A stretch of 64,000 nt of DNA, taken from positions 9,424,501 through 9,488,500 of the forward strand of contig JARFIW010000170.1 in the NCBI GenBank assembly GCA_036346225.1. Direction: 5' to 3'. The stretch comes from Platerodrilus igneus (lineage: Eukaryota > Arthropoda > Insecta > Coleoptera > Lycidae). The notes under the pieces are model-generated. The model was not told where the DNA came from. It ran no database searches and saw only the letters and a program-made list of their open reading frames with translations. The translations under genes and the position numbers were made by a program. Shown one piece after another: positions 1-10,690 of the stretch; positions within the stretch are counted from its first letter, which is position 1; each line of letters begins with the position of its first letter.

Positions 1-57
1 ATACTCAAATTCAAACGACTAACAAAAATTGAGTCAACATAGGGGACAAAGCTGACA

Positions 58-345
58 TTGTCTTCCACATTGAACACGTCAAAGATGGAGAAACCTACCT
101 CGTCGCCACCACCTAACAGAATATATCATTCTTGGGCAACCCTAGCTGAACCGCCACAAGGCAACCACGGACTAGGGCAGAGGTTTCCTCCACTTTTGAA
201 CCGACCAACGCCGTACGTAACACTAGAACCAGCCACGTCAAACAGTAGCTCCGTTGGTGTCCGCATGGATCAAATTAAACACGAGTGTCCAAACAAACTA
301 ATTCCTACACTCGAGAATTCTGTAACCGAATCCACTGAAGTATAA
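58..345 (+). CDS. Small open frame, Ser/Thr/Pro-rich, unrecognised
   Basis: This 95-codon frame opens with ATG and stops just upstream of a degenerate tandem array whose consensus is also Ser/Thr/Pro-rich. Its second half (for example EPATSNSSS and TESTEV) has the same flavour as the array consensus (EPSTSS), so it may be the diverged first unit of the same sequence and not a separate gene. There is no signal peptide, membrane segment or known motif, and I see no promoter or splice site that would support expression. Chance openness of an array-derived frame is an equally good explanation. Confidence 0.25.
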   Translation: MSSTLNTSKMEKPTSSPPPNRIYHSWATLAEPPQGNHGLGQRFPPLLNRPTPYVTLEPATSNSSSVGVRMDQIKHECPNKLIPTLENSVTESTEV

Positions 346-349
346 AAGT

Positions 350-1890
350 TTCAAAAGCCGACAACTACGGCCAGTAATAGGCACGAGATCGGGACGATAC
401 CACATACGTCGTCCCGACTGCCTCCCAACCGATCGTCTCCTCAGAAAAAAGAAATCATCGCCACTAAGGGCGAGAAAATACCCCAAGATGGCACTTAGCA
501 CCTCGAGTAATTGATCACCCATAGTGGAAAAGACTACAGATCCTACAACCACAGCCAACACTGGGTACGTCGTCGGGACGACATCACATACGCCGTCTTG
601 ACTGCCGCCTTACCGATACTCTCTTCAGGCGTATGAGAACATAACAGAGTCGGGAAAATGCCCCAATAAAGTATAATCGAACCTAGGACCTCGAGCTATG
701 CACATAGAGGGGGAAAACTGCAGATCTGACAACCACAGATAACGCTAGGCACTTCATTGAGATTGCATCACACACGCCGTCCCGACTGCCGCCCTACTGA
801 AACTTTCCTTAGGAAAAGGAGATAATCAACACAGAGGTCGGGAAAATGTCTCAAGACAAAATAATCGAATTTAGAACCTCGGGCTACAGGTAGAATATAA
901 TGGCGAAGACCGCATATCTAACAACTACAGTCAGCACGAGGCACTCCCTCAGGACGACCTTGCATATGCCGTCCCGACTGCCGCCCTACCAATATTTTCA
1001 GGAAAAGAAGATCACCACCATAAAGGCCGAGAAAAAGTCCACAAAGACAGTATAATCGAACTTAGCACGTCGAGCTATTGCTCGCCCAGTGAAGAAGACA
1101 CAACCAAAGCCAACACTGGGCACGCTATCGGAACGACATTACATACGCCGTCATAACTGCTGCCTTACAGAAACTCAGGAAAAGGAAATCGCTACCACAG
1201 AGATCGAGAAAATGCCCCATGACTGCATAATCGAACCTAGCACCTCGAACTATTGCCCCCCCATAATGGAGATGACAGTAGATTCGACAACTACAGCTAA
1301 CACTTGGTACACCATCAGGGCAACTCTGCATACGCTGTCGCGACTGTCGCCCGACCGATCTTCTAAGGAAAAGGAGATCATCACCATAAAGGTCGAGAAA
1401 ATTTTCACAAAGGTGGCATAATCAAGCCTAACACTTCAAGATGCACCCATAGTGGAGAAGACTGCAGATCTGACAACTACAGCCAGGCTAGGCACGTCAT
1501 CAGGACACCCTCCCGTAGAGCGCTTCCTTATTACCGCCCCACCTATCTTCTCCCCAGGAAAAGAAGATCATCACCATAAAGGTCGAGAAAACGTCCACGA
1601 AGATGGCACCTAGAGCTTCTGCTCGCCCATAGTGGAGAAGACTGCAGATCCGACGACCACAGCTAACACTGGGCACGTCATCGAGACATCACATACGCCG
1701 CCCCAGCTGGCGCCTTACCGGCACTCTCAGGAAAAAGAAAACATCACCATAGGGATCGAGAAAATGTCCCATGACGGCATAATCGAACCTAGCACCTCGA
1801 GCTATTGTTCGCCCATAATAGAGAAGACAGCAGATTCAACAACTACAGCTAACACTAGGTCCGTCATCAGGGCGACTCCGCGAGTTTACA
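350..1890 (+). repeat. Degenerate ~186-bp tandem array, 8 to 9 units, 62-codon period
   Basis: The landmark around CATACGCCGTCCCGACTGCC recurs near 401, 585, 771, 963, 1140, 1329, 1508 and 1691, so units are 178 to 192 bp and centre on 186 bp. That is 62 codons, and the plus frame stays partly open at 1089-1421 and 1632-1904. Recognisable pieces recur in order: EKTADSTTTANT, PSRLPPYR, EKEIITIKVEKM, then IIEPSTSSYCSPI. Small indels and stops break the frame between units. It could be a relic of a gene for a repetitive, Ser/Thr-rich protein or a minisatellite whose unit length is a multiple of three by chance. The array ends abruptly near 1885. Confidence 0.85.
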
Positions 1891-1905
1891 GAAATTTCCA
1901 TTAAT

Positions 1906-2229
1906 CGATTGCATCGCTGGCAATTTGTCCAGCGGTTACAGCAAAGTTTCTGGGAGCGTTAATAATCGAAGTATCTCCACACGCTTGGGCAAAAGTCCAA
2001 ATGGTTCGATCGAGCAATCGCTAAACCTTAGTACTTTTGTTTTAATTTAAAACGATGATGTTCCATCTCTTTGTTGGAGACTTTTATTTATTTTATTTAT
2101 TTATTCATTCTAACATTACATTTAGTCTGCTACCTAAAAATTACAGCAAACCTGTTACTCCTAAGAAATCTAACAGAATTATTTGCTACCTTAAATTATA
2201 TTAGTTAGTTTTATACTATTTGCGTTTGG
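1906..2229. other. AT-rich spacer
   Basis: This stretch joins the 186-bp array to the GT-rich region. It contains a short TTTA/TTTAT run near 2085-2110 and nothing else that I recognise. Confidence 0.6.
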
Positions 2230-2320
2230 AAATACTCGTGTGTGTGTGTGTGTTTGTGTCTGTGCGCGCATGTGGGTGCGCGAGTGTGTGTGTGTTTGTG
2301 TGTTTCTGTCTGTGGTAATG

Positions 2321-2452
2321 TCCTTGGGACTGCTTTCCTTCCCAGCTTCCGACCGTCGGCAGCCGGAAATCAGAAACCGAGAAGTTCGCATTCCTGTACG
2401 TGTCCTGGCCGTCGGCAGCCGGAAACCAGGGGGACCACGTACAGTCCCTGGT
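2321..2452 (+). repeat. 132-bp unit, copy 1
   Basis: The unit starts TCCTTGGGACTG and ends CAGTCCCTGG, so its ends are inverted repeats. A second, inner pair is GTACGTG at 2396-2402 and CACGTAC at 2436-2442. The motif GTCGGCAGCCGGAAA occurs twice inside the unit. It is much more GC-rich than its surroundings and lies between GT tracts. Confidence 0.85.
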
Positions 2453-2529
2453 GTGTATGTGTGCGTGTGTGTGTGTTTGGGTCTGTGCGCGCGTGAGGGT
2501 GCGTATGTGTGTTTCTGTCTGTGATGTTG

Positions 2530-2661
2530 TCCTTGGGACTGCTGTCCTTCCCAGCTTCCGACCGCCGGCAGCCGGAAATCAGAAACCGAGAAATTCGCAT
2601 TCCTGTACGTGTCCTGGCCGTCGGCAGTCGGAAACCAGGGGAACCACGTACAGTCCCTGGT
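2530..2661 (+). repeat. 132-bp unit, copy 2
   Basis: This copy has the same length and order as copy 1, with the same outer and inner inverted repeats and the doubled GGCAGCCGGAAA or GGCAGTCGGAAA motif. Only a handful of substitutions separate the two. It starts 209 bp after copy 1. Confidence 0.85.
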
Positions 2662-2843
2662 GTATGTGTGCACGTGTGCGTATATATCTGTGTCGTATGC
2701 GTGTGCTTGCAGGTACGTGTACGTGCGTGTTTGTGTGTGTTTTGGTGTGTGTATGTGTGTGTTTTGTCGTGCCAGTGTGCTATAATGGTGTGTGTTTATT
2801 GTTTTCATGTTTGTGTGTGCGTGTGCTTATGTCTGTGGTGAGG

Positions 2844-2975
2844 TCCTTGGGACTGTTTTCTTTTCCCGGTTTCCAACCGCCGGTAGCCGGAAATCAGAAA
2901 CCGAGAAGTACGCGTTCCTGTACGTGTCCTGGCTATCGGCAGCCGAAAACCAGGGAGGCTACGTACAGTCTCTGT
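2844..2975 (+). repeat. 132-bp unit, copy 3
   Basis: This third copy is again 132 bp long but somewhat more diverged, with a weaker end (CAGTCTCTGT). It starts 314 bp after copy 2 because the GT-rich spacer is longer here. Confidence 0.8.
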
Positions 2976-3009
2976 TGTGTGTGTGTGTGTGTGCTTGTGT
3001 GTATTTTGT

Positions 3010-4283
3010 CGTGCTGATGTGTTGTAATTATGTTGTCAGAATATTTCCTCTGTAGTAATTTTTAGTTGCGCTACAACATTGGAAATATAAACATTACGTT
3101 ACTGAAGCTAGGGTTAGATTTCTTAAAGCAATTACAAATTTGGTTAGTATTGTCTCTTGTTTATTTTAGTTAGTTGTATTTTTTTATTTTAGATGGTTAG
3201 ATGGTTAGTATTGAGTCCTTATCCTACTAGTGTTAGTATTCTAATGCTAATAAGTGTTCTGGGGGAAACTTGTGTTTGAGGTACGTTTGCCGTACTTTTG
3301 CCGTTTTCACTATTTTCACTTCGTTTTCACTGGTATCACTCCCGGTCGTCAGGATTCACGAGCCTTCTGGTAGATCTTCAGGAGACACGTGGTTCCTGGT
3401 ATGTCCTTGGGAGAATGCCACTTGTTTGTTGTCGGTTCCCATGTGTTGGAGACTGTGTAGGATAAACCAATTGCATGTTGGCGAGTACAATGTTATGCGC
3501 GTTGTCACAATTAGAACAGCACACGGTATCCTTAAAAGGCCCGCAACAAAGCTCTGACTTTGCCCACAGAACAATGATTTTTATTTGTATAACAGTTTTT
3601 TTGTTTTGGCTTACATTTGTTTGTATTCTTGAATCATAAGCTCATAGCATTGGGGTATATAAGCAATTTACTATATAGCCCAGTAAAATGACTCGAAATT
3701 TGTGGATTTGGAGGAAGTAATACTGCATGGGCTGAAACTTTGTAAACAGGCTTGTTTTAGGGTATTATTCAACATATTAAAAGTCCCCACGTGTAGACGC
3801 TACGTTGCGGGCAAGAGATGGTCCAAAAGGTCCAAAGAATTAGTTTTTCGCAAATAACTTGGAAAATATCAACTTTGCGGAAATTTATGTAGATATCAAA
3901 ATTGTAACTTACAAAATCCCGCACAATTTCATTTTTTATTCAAGTCTGTACGACCAAATGGAGCAGAGATATATATTTTTTAAACACCAGTAGTTTTGCG
4001 ACGCAACGAAACCCGTATGCATGTCGCGTATTTTTCACTAATATCTCGAAAATGGACTCTCGAATCGAAAAATGTTTTAATAAAAGTTGTAGAGAATCTT
4101 AATTACAAACAATTTCGTACTGGGCTAATAGTTACTTATATTTTTTCGTGTGCATGTTAGTTATTTTTTCGTTCTTGTTGTTTAAAAATGTTCAATATTC
4201 AATCTGATCATTTCAGATTGCAATGAAACTTTCTGGGATCATTTTCCTTAATGACATAAATGAAAATATATGTAATTTATCCC
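3010..4283. other. Unassigned region and possible outer left arm of a DNA transposon
   Basis: From 3010 to about 3780 I recognise nothing; short open frames on both strands at 3270-3574 overlap each other and have no motif. From about 3790 to 4283 the sequence (for example TCGAAAATGGACTCTCGAAT near 4053 and a nearby AAAAGTTGTAGAGAAT) has the look of non-coding flank of arthropod DNA transposons. It may be the outer part of the left arm of the element that follows, whose right-hand partner would have been lost beyond 8101. Confidence 0.35.
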
Positions 4284-4544
4284 ATTAGATTTTTATGTAA
4301 TTAATTTTTCAATTTTTGAAAAATTATGGTCTTTTGGCTTGCATAAAAATCTTCTATCTTGAATTTCTCAGGTATTATAAGCACTAGAGAAATTTAATTT
4401 GATGTGTAACTTGATTATACTTAATACAATAACAAAAAAAAAAATTAATAAATTTTAAAGTTAGTGTTTTCTTTTAAATTTTAAGCTATAAATCCTGACA
4501 ATTTTAGAGTGGGAACTCAATGAGATCCGGAGTTGTGATCCAAA
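4284..4544 (+). repeat. Left inverted-repeat arm of the DNA transposon
   Basis: This arm contains the three blocks that reappear in reverse complement at 7768-8101. The clearest one, AATCCTGA-(n)-GTGGGAACTCAATGAGAT at about 4491-4525, pairs with AACCTGA-(n)-GTGGGATCTCAATGGGAT on the complement of 7783-7815. Spacing between blocks differs by tens of bases, so the arms have diverged by indels. Confidence 0.65.
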
Positions 4545-5929
4545 TGATGTAGTTTTAAGTTCTGGCCAGGGATACATTTAACTTAATTGTAAGGTAAAAA
4601 AATAAAATACATTAGGTACCTATAAGGTAAATAATTTGCATTCTTGTTTATTAGAGATAATAATTTACTACACCTACGGATAAATTTAGGGATAGCATGT
4701 AAATAAGCAATCTGCCAAACGCTGGTATTCTCTGGCACAAGCCAGTTCAGATTTGTTTGATTAATGCTCCTGCCCAATCTAGCTCTACTTTTGCTTAGTT
4801 TCCACTAAGATTTCAGTGAGTGAACGTAGTTGTTGGCAGAGTTCGTAAGTGTTTCAAATAAAAATTAATTTTCACTAAGAAACGTGTCCTAGGTCGTTAA
4901 GTTATATGTTTATTAAATCTTTATCTAATTCTTTGTGTTTTAAACAACTAAGCCTATCTGCAGTTCAAAAATACAATAAGTTCTATTTAGTCTTAAAGGC
5001 CTATGGTTTCAGATGATTTGACTTTTACTATAACTCTGTGACAATATGTGTGAACCCAACACATCAAAGCATTTTTGGTATATTGTTGTAATCCATTTAA
5101 GAAATTGGGCCATGATTATCACAACAAAAACTTGAGATCTGTAAATAAAAATATTTTGAGACGTAATGCCATTTTACATTAATGGGTGCTGTAAAATTGT
5201 ACTAAAGTCTCCAAAGGCTTTAAGTGAGCAGGAATATATACATCCAGACATCTCAAATGATTTTAATTGTTGCGAGCTACTATTAGGCAACCCGTCAAAC
5301 ACACAAGCGCAGTAAGCACTGTATATTCTCCATGCACCGAGAATTTTCTAGCAATTACTGGAGAATTGAGTCATCCTTTTTAATTCAGAGTATATATAAA
5401 ACCGCTAATAAATGTAAGAGTTTAGTCTATATCAGAATGTCGAATATAAATTATATCGTGTAAAGTTAAATAGTTGAACTTTTGGAAGTCCAAGCGTAAA
5501 CATAAATGTTATATTATGTGAACGTGTCTAATGTACATGAAGCTTGTAGAATACATAAATAAACAAAAGTGTAACAAATAAATAGTTGTGTTAGTGTTGT
5601 TAATAGACTATGGTTAAGAAGTTAGTTTAAGAAGATATTAGTGGTTGTAAATTCATTAGTGTGATCGTGCTTCATTGTTAATTGGACTGAAAACATCTAT
5701 AAATAAGGCATATATTGTTAATTAGACTTGTGAACAGTGAGTAATAAAGACTCTAGTTATTACTTGTTTTAAATTAGTGGAACGCGGTAGTAGTAGTCCG
5801 CTACATAATGTTCGTGAAGTATTTGTTCCGTAGAATACATTCTCAATTCTAGAAAAAATAGAGGCAATTGCAGCTTTGAACAAAAATCTCACTGTTATCG
5901 AGGAATCGCCTATTAATACAAAATGTTTG

Positions 5930-7598
5930 GTAGAGAAAACATATCGAGACGCAAAGATTAGATAAGTGGCAGATGCCTTTCGAACAAAAGTACTAAAATT
6001 TAATCGAGGCACAACTAACACTTCCACAAATTATATCAAAATGATGAGATTAGTCGTCAAATGCCTGGTAAAAATGACTTTGTTTCAATCAAAAAAAGAT
6101 GACAAACCCGTCCATGTTGAAAAGTATTTAATTCTAAGCACATTAAGGGAATCATATGTACAATTTAAGGAACGTCAACCTGATCAGAGAATTGGATTTT
6201 CTAAATTTGTGAGCTTCGTCCCAAGCATTGTATTTTTCATGGGTCCAGCGGGACACATTCTGTGTGCGTTTGTTTACACAGTACATCAGAATGCCAAATT
6301 AATGATGGCAAATTTGTGTAAAATCCCTGAAATGGCAAATGATGAATTCCAGATTAAAACGTACAAAGATGTAACAAGCAATATAATTTGCAAAACACCA
6401 TCATCAAATGTTACTTTGGAAATTGTGCTAATTGCCCAGGAATTGATGATTTATAGGCTTGAGTTGAAGAAATTTTAGAACGTAATAGCATCCAAAGTGT
6501 GAATTTCAAACTATGGGTTACACAATCGACAGAAGAGTTTTTGGATTATTTGTTTCAGTGTTTGTCAGACCTATTAAGTCACTATTTCATCGCTACTCAA
6601 CAGTCTTCCTACTTGCGACACTAAAAAGAAACCCTCCTTTGTGATTTTGCTCAAAATTATGCATTTGTGCTTTAAGATTCTGTACAAAGATTTCATTGGA
6701 AGAATGCTCAAACAACAATACATCCATTTGTTATATACCACATTGATGAGAACGCCAAAAAGTTGGTTGACATGAGCTTACTAATGATTTCTGATTGTAT
6801 GGTGCATGATACAGCTGCTGTTCATTTGTTTCAACGCCTCATGATTAACTTAACAGAAGCTGCCCTACAAACCTGATAAGCTGATTTATTTTTCAGACCA
6901 AGCAGCATCACAGTATAAAAACAAATCAAACTTTCTCAATCTCTGTCATCATGAGAAACGTTTTGGTATTAAGGCACTATACAACTCCTTTGCATCGTCA
7001 CATAGAAGAAATGCATGTTACGGTATTGGATAAGCTGTTAAACGACTAACAGCGTCGACCAGTTTACAAATGGTTTACAATGATCAAATTATGACCCCTC
7101 GCCAATTTAATAACTGGGATAAGGTCAAATTGTCAACATCTGTTTTATGTATTCCACTACATATGAGTATGAAACAGAGGAAAAACTTAAGAGAGTAGGT
7201 TTGCAAAAACAACAACAACAACAACAATAAAAGGTACTCAACAATTTCATAGTTACAGCTCACTCATTTTCAGGGGAATCTAGTGTAGAAGTAGTGGCAG
7301 CTGATGACACAGATGATGATCTGAACATAATGACAAAGTAGGCTTTGTGACATGTCAATACTCAGACAAGTGGTGGTTAGGTTGTGTGTTAGGAATAGGA
7401 ATTGAAGTAAAAATAAGTTTCTTAGAACCATATGATCCTTCTCGGTCTTTCAAATACCCACAATTTCATGATAAACTAGTTGTAAATAAAAGTGAGGTTT
7501 TAACAAAGGTTGATCCTACAACTACTTATTTATCGACTTCAGGCTCAGAGATAAAAAGAGCAAACAAAAAATTATTTGTTAAATTAAAGAAGAACTAA
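5930..7598 (+). pseudogene. Broken transposase-like protein of an uncharacterised arthropod transposon family
   Basis: Pieces of one protein appear in order across changing frames. First comes an N-terminal part ending near VLKFNRGTTN, then a 170-codon open stretch at 5966-6478 (containing QRIGFSKF and HILCAFVYTVHQN). Next are QSSYL and FAQNYAF near 6600-6680, HWKNAQTTIHPF near 6700, FSDQAASQYKN near 6890-6925, and finally a C-terminal part at 7347-7598 with SDKWWLGCVL and PYDPSRSFKYP. From memory these match proteins found in many arthropod DNA transposons, in which the FSDxAxSQYKN block is strongly conserved. Stops (for example near 6478, 6870 and 7036) and frameshifts show that it is dead. 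The A+T-rich codon use resembles its surroundings. Confidence 0.7.
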
Positions 7599-7767
7599 CC
7601 TGCAGCTATTTTGGTATAACTACTTCTCCGACTGCTAACTCTAAAAGAACAACTCTCATTAATTTTCACCAGGTAAAACTTTTAGCTTTTTGGGACTGTT
7701 CCTTCTTGTTTTATATTTGGGTATGTATTAGTATTTAGTAGGATGAATAATGTAATAGGAGTTTTTT

Positions 7768-8101
7768 TTGCCAAAACTCCTTATCCCATTGAGATCCCAC
7801 TATAAATTTCAGGTTTTCTGGTTTGTAACAAGACTGAAAACATATATTTTTTCAAAATTTTGAAAAACAGTTCTCAAAAATTTTTTGAAAAAGTTTTTTG
7901 ATTTCTTCAATATGTTTTATTCTTTACCGAAGACGGTCAGCTGGGTACATCAAATTAAACCTTATGAAATTCCCTTTAAAGTGAGGGGTCAAGCAGCTCT
8001 ACGACTTATAGAATAGAAGTTAATCAAGATTGAAAATGTCAGCACAAACAAAAAAACTTGTTTTATGTAAATTTTAAAAATGAATTACATCAAAATCTAA
8101 T
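7768..8101 (-). repeat. Right inverted-repeat arm of the DNA transposon
   Basis: This arm is the partner of 4284-4544 and carries the same blocks in reverse complement. It is longer than the left arm because of an insertion rich in A/T homopolymers at 7835-7920. A LINE 3' end begins only about 20 bp further on. Confidence 0.65.
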
Positions 8102-8121
8102 ATGATGTAATTTTTCATCAT

Positions 8122-8616
8122 TACGTCTTCAGTCCTAGAACTGGTTGGACGCGTATCCTCGTTGTTTCCTAGTCTGAACCAACCCACATATTTCACTGAA
8201 ATTTGCTCGGTCTGCATCTATCCCTATCTGTGTGCGAAAATCTGATCTCGGTCTACCTCTACCTATCTTTTCCTATCTCTGCTAGTAATATATTCCGTAC
8301 TATTCCCCAGAAATGCCTTAGAACGTATCTTGTCTTTCTATTTCTCCTATTTTTTTGTTTTCCACAGATATCTTTATTCCTCTACTATTTCTACAACCAA
8401 TTTATTATTAACTTTGTCTGTCCATGCTATCATCCGCATACATTTGAAGCACAATATTCCATAAGGCTTCTATCTCTTTGTGTCTGCTTTTCCAACTGCC
8501 TCTATTTCATAGATGTACTGTGCTGTGCTCAACACTATGCATTGAACAGTTTTCTTTTTGTATCTATGTTCATTGTCTTTGAACATAGCTGCTGTTCTTT
8601 CTTGTTTGATGCAGTT
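8122..8616 (-). mobile_element. RTE-like LINE copy A, 5'-truncated
   Basis: Read on the minus strand, this segment holds the last part of an RTE-type reverse transcriptase reading frame, starting near the GRAT-(n)-KKQQLCS region and running to the end of the coding region, with many stops. It ends at 8122 in TAATGATG, an ATG-type tail like the one at 52950. Unlike the next two copies upstream on the minus strand it lacks the ~210-bp 3' extension. Open frames on the plus strand here (8203-8685) are antisense shadows. Confidence 0.75.
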
Positions 8617-8959
8617 CGGTCACCTTCTATTGTTTTACAGTTATACCCTATTTCCCTGATATTCAGTAGTGTGAAGGGGGGGTAAGCAGCCTTCGGCTGC
8701 CAAGTTCCCCCGCACTTAAACCTATGTCGAATTAATAGTTATTCGAATTTATCCTTTCGTACAATCAACATTAATTGAAAATATTTCACAACCAACACCT
8801 GAAGTTGTTATAATAATCATCAGATTTAAGAGCACTTATTTTTTCGTCATTGGGTTTTACGTCTTGAGACTGGTTGGACTTGTATCTCAGCTTATTTATG
8901 TTCTGAGCTAGCCTACCCAGTTCCATGCAATTCTCACAAAAGCCTATATACAGCTCAAT
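8617..8959 (-). mobile_element. RTE-like LINE copy B, 5'-truncated, with 3' extension
   Basis: On the minus strand this short copy begins inside the C-terminal ENFRELCRLA region of the reverse transcriptase and runs into a ~210-bp 3' extension that ends in AAAACAATAGAA near 8617. The extension carries a perfect 6-bp hairpin, GCAGCC-TTC-GGCTGC, near 8691-8706. The copy sits head to tail between copies C and A. Confidence 0.7.
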
Positions 8960-9169
8960 TCCCGTCTATTGTTTTCTAATTATATGCCCTATTTTACCGA
9001 GATTCAGTGGTATGTGAAGGGGGTTAAGCAGCCTGTGGCTGCCAAGGATCCCTCAACACTTAGACATTTGCCGTATTCATAGTTTTCCAGTAAATCCTTT
9101 CGCACAATTAACATTAGTTGATAGTATTGCAAAACCAATATCTGTAGTTGTTTATATTAATCACCATGT

Positions 9170-10690
9170 TTAAGTACAGTTATTATTTTTGTCATAAGTT
9201 TTTCCATCTTGTGACTGGTTGGAAGCGTACCTCCATTGATTTCTATTCTGAGCTAGCCTACACAATTCCCTGAAGTTCTCACAGCCTACATCTTTCACTA
9301 TATGTGTGCAGTAGTCTAACCTAGGTCTACCTCTACTTCTCTTTTTTCCTATCTCTGCTTCTAATATATTACGCACTATTCCCTCATGTCTTAGTATGTG
9401 GCCTATCATCCTATCACTCCTATATTTTACTGTTTTCTTCCCCTACCATTTCTAGTACCTCTTTGTTCTTAACTTTGTCTGTCCATGATATCTTCATCAT
9501 ACGCCTATAGCACCACATTTCAAAGGCTTTCTTCTTATCCGCTTCTTCTACTGTCCAGGCTTCACAGCAATACAGTGCTGTGCTCCACACATATGTTTTA
9601 AGCAACCTTTTCCTTGTTTCTATGTTTATGGTCTTTGAGCACAGTTGTTGCTTTTTCTTGTTAAATGTAGCACGACCTTGTGCTAATCTTTGTTTTATAT
9701 CTTTTGTGCTTTTCCCATCTTGCGTTATTTGACTTCCTAGGCAGCAGAAATTCTTAATCTCTTGTAAGTTCTCGCTACCTATTTGTGTTCTTGTTTTCGA
9801 TTTATCTTCCCCTCTTTTACATAGTAGAACTTTAGTTTTATTTTTGTTAATTTGCATACCATATCTCTCCGTTAAAACTGTTTCCATTTCATTAAGAGCA
9901 GCTTCTAACTCTTCCTTACTAGATGCTAATACCGCTAATTTGTCTGCAAATCTAAGAATATCAATCTTTTATCTCTACATAATAATTCCAAATGTCTTTC
10001 TGTATTTGACAGTATTCATTGCCTATTAAATATACAAGTTAAAAATTAATGGGGATAAGGCACATCCCTGTCTCACCCCTTTCCTAATATTTACTTCTCT
10101 ACTTTCTTGCTCTAATTCTATTACCGCTGTTTGCTCTTTGTATAAGCAATGTACTATTCGTCTATTCCTATAACTCATTCCAATCTTTTTGAGTATTTTG
10201 AACATTTTTTTCCATTTTACATTATCGAATGCTTTTTCCAGATCTACAAACCCTATATATACGCTTTCCCCCTTCTCAATTATCACCCTCAGAGCTAAAG
10301 TAGCCTCCCGTGTTCCCCTGTTGCGCCTAAACCCAAATTGATCGTCTTCCAATGCTTCTTCAGTTCGTTTTCCGTTCGTCTTTGTACAATTCTAGTTAAT
10401 ATTTTTGAAACGTGTGCTGTCGAACTTATTGTTCAAAAATTTTCACATCTATCCGCGTCTTTCTTTTTTGGTATAGTTACTATGACGTTACGTTTGAAAT
10501 CTTTGGGTATCTCGCCTGTCTCATACATATAGCTTACAAGTCGGAAGAGACGTTCTGTTACTGCTTGTCCAGCGGCTTTTAGAGTTTCTGCTTGCACCTT
10601 ATCTGTACCCGGCGCCTTACAATTTTTCAGACTCTTTAATGCTAATTCAAACTCATCTCTAAGTATAGGATATCACAGGTCATCGTCTGA
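9170..10690 (-). pseudogene. Reverse transcriptase of RTE-like LINE copy C, broken
   Basis: This is the reverse transcriptase half of copy C, the part that would copy LINE RNA into DNA at a nicked target. In order on the minus strand I see CKAPGTDKVQAE near 10600, EDDQFGFRRNRGTREA near 10310-10350, GFVDLEKAFDN, GVRQGCALSPLIFNLY near 10040, and then the thumb and C-terminal regions (LCKRGEDK, YVWSTALYCCEAW, MWCYRRMMKISW, IGHILRHEG). The catalytic box that is normally F-A-D-D reads F-A-D-K near 9945, so a key acidic residue is gone. Stops separate the pieces at about 9410-9420, 9890-9960 and 10020-10026. Confidence 0.85.

Larger units (their letters stand above)
2236..3005. repeat. Compound GT microsatellite with interspersed 132-bp units
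   Basis: Imperfect (GT)n with GC and GA interruptions fills 2236-2310, 2453-2525, 2662-2840 and 2976-3000. Between these blocks sit three near-identical 132-bp units listed separately. Reading frames that cross this region in either direction are low-complexity artefacts rich in Cys/Val (plus) or His/Thr (minus). The alternation of microsatellite and unit suggests that the unit and its GT flank were duplicated together, or that the unit is a small mobile sequence associated with GT tracts. Confidence 0.9.
4284..8101 (+). mobile_element. DNA transposon with long imperfect TIRs and a decayed coding region
   Basis: The two ends share several blocks in inverted order. ATTAGATTTT-ATGTAATT at 4284 matches the complement at 8075-8101. 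TTTAATTTGATGT at 4393-4405 matches 7947-7959. A longer block containing GTGGGA-CTCAATG-GAT at 4506-4536 matches 7768-7802. Between the ends lies a broken gene of a family widespread in arthropod genomes as uncharacterised transposon proteins. The true outer ends and target duplication are not visible, because the right side is abutted by a LINE copy at 8122. I cannot assign the superfamily with confidence. Confidence 0.65.

Noticed and set aside
2191..2808. 205-codon minus frame rich in His and Thr, and the matching Cys/Val-rich plus frames
   Set aside because: They translate the GT/CA microsatellite and the 132-bp units; no motif and low complexity.
8203..8685. 160-codon hydrophobic plus frame
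   Set aside because: It is antisense to RTE-like LINE copy A, whose minus-strand translation matches reverse transcriptase.
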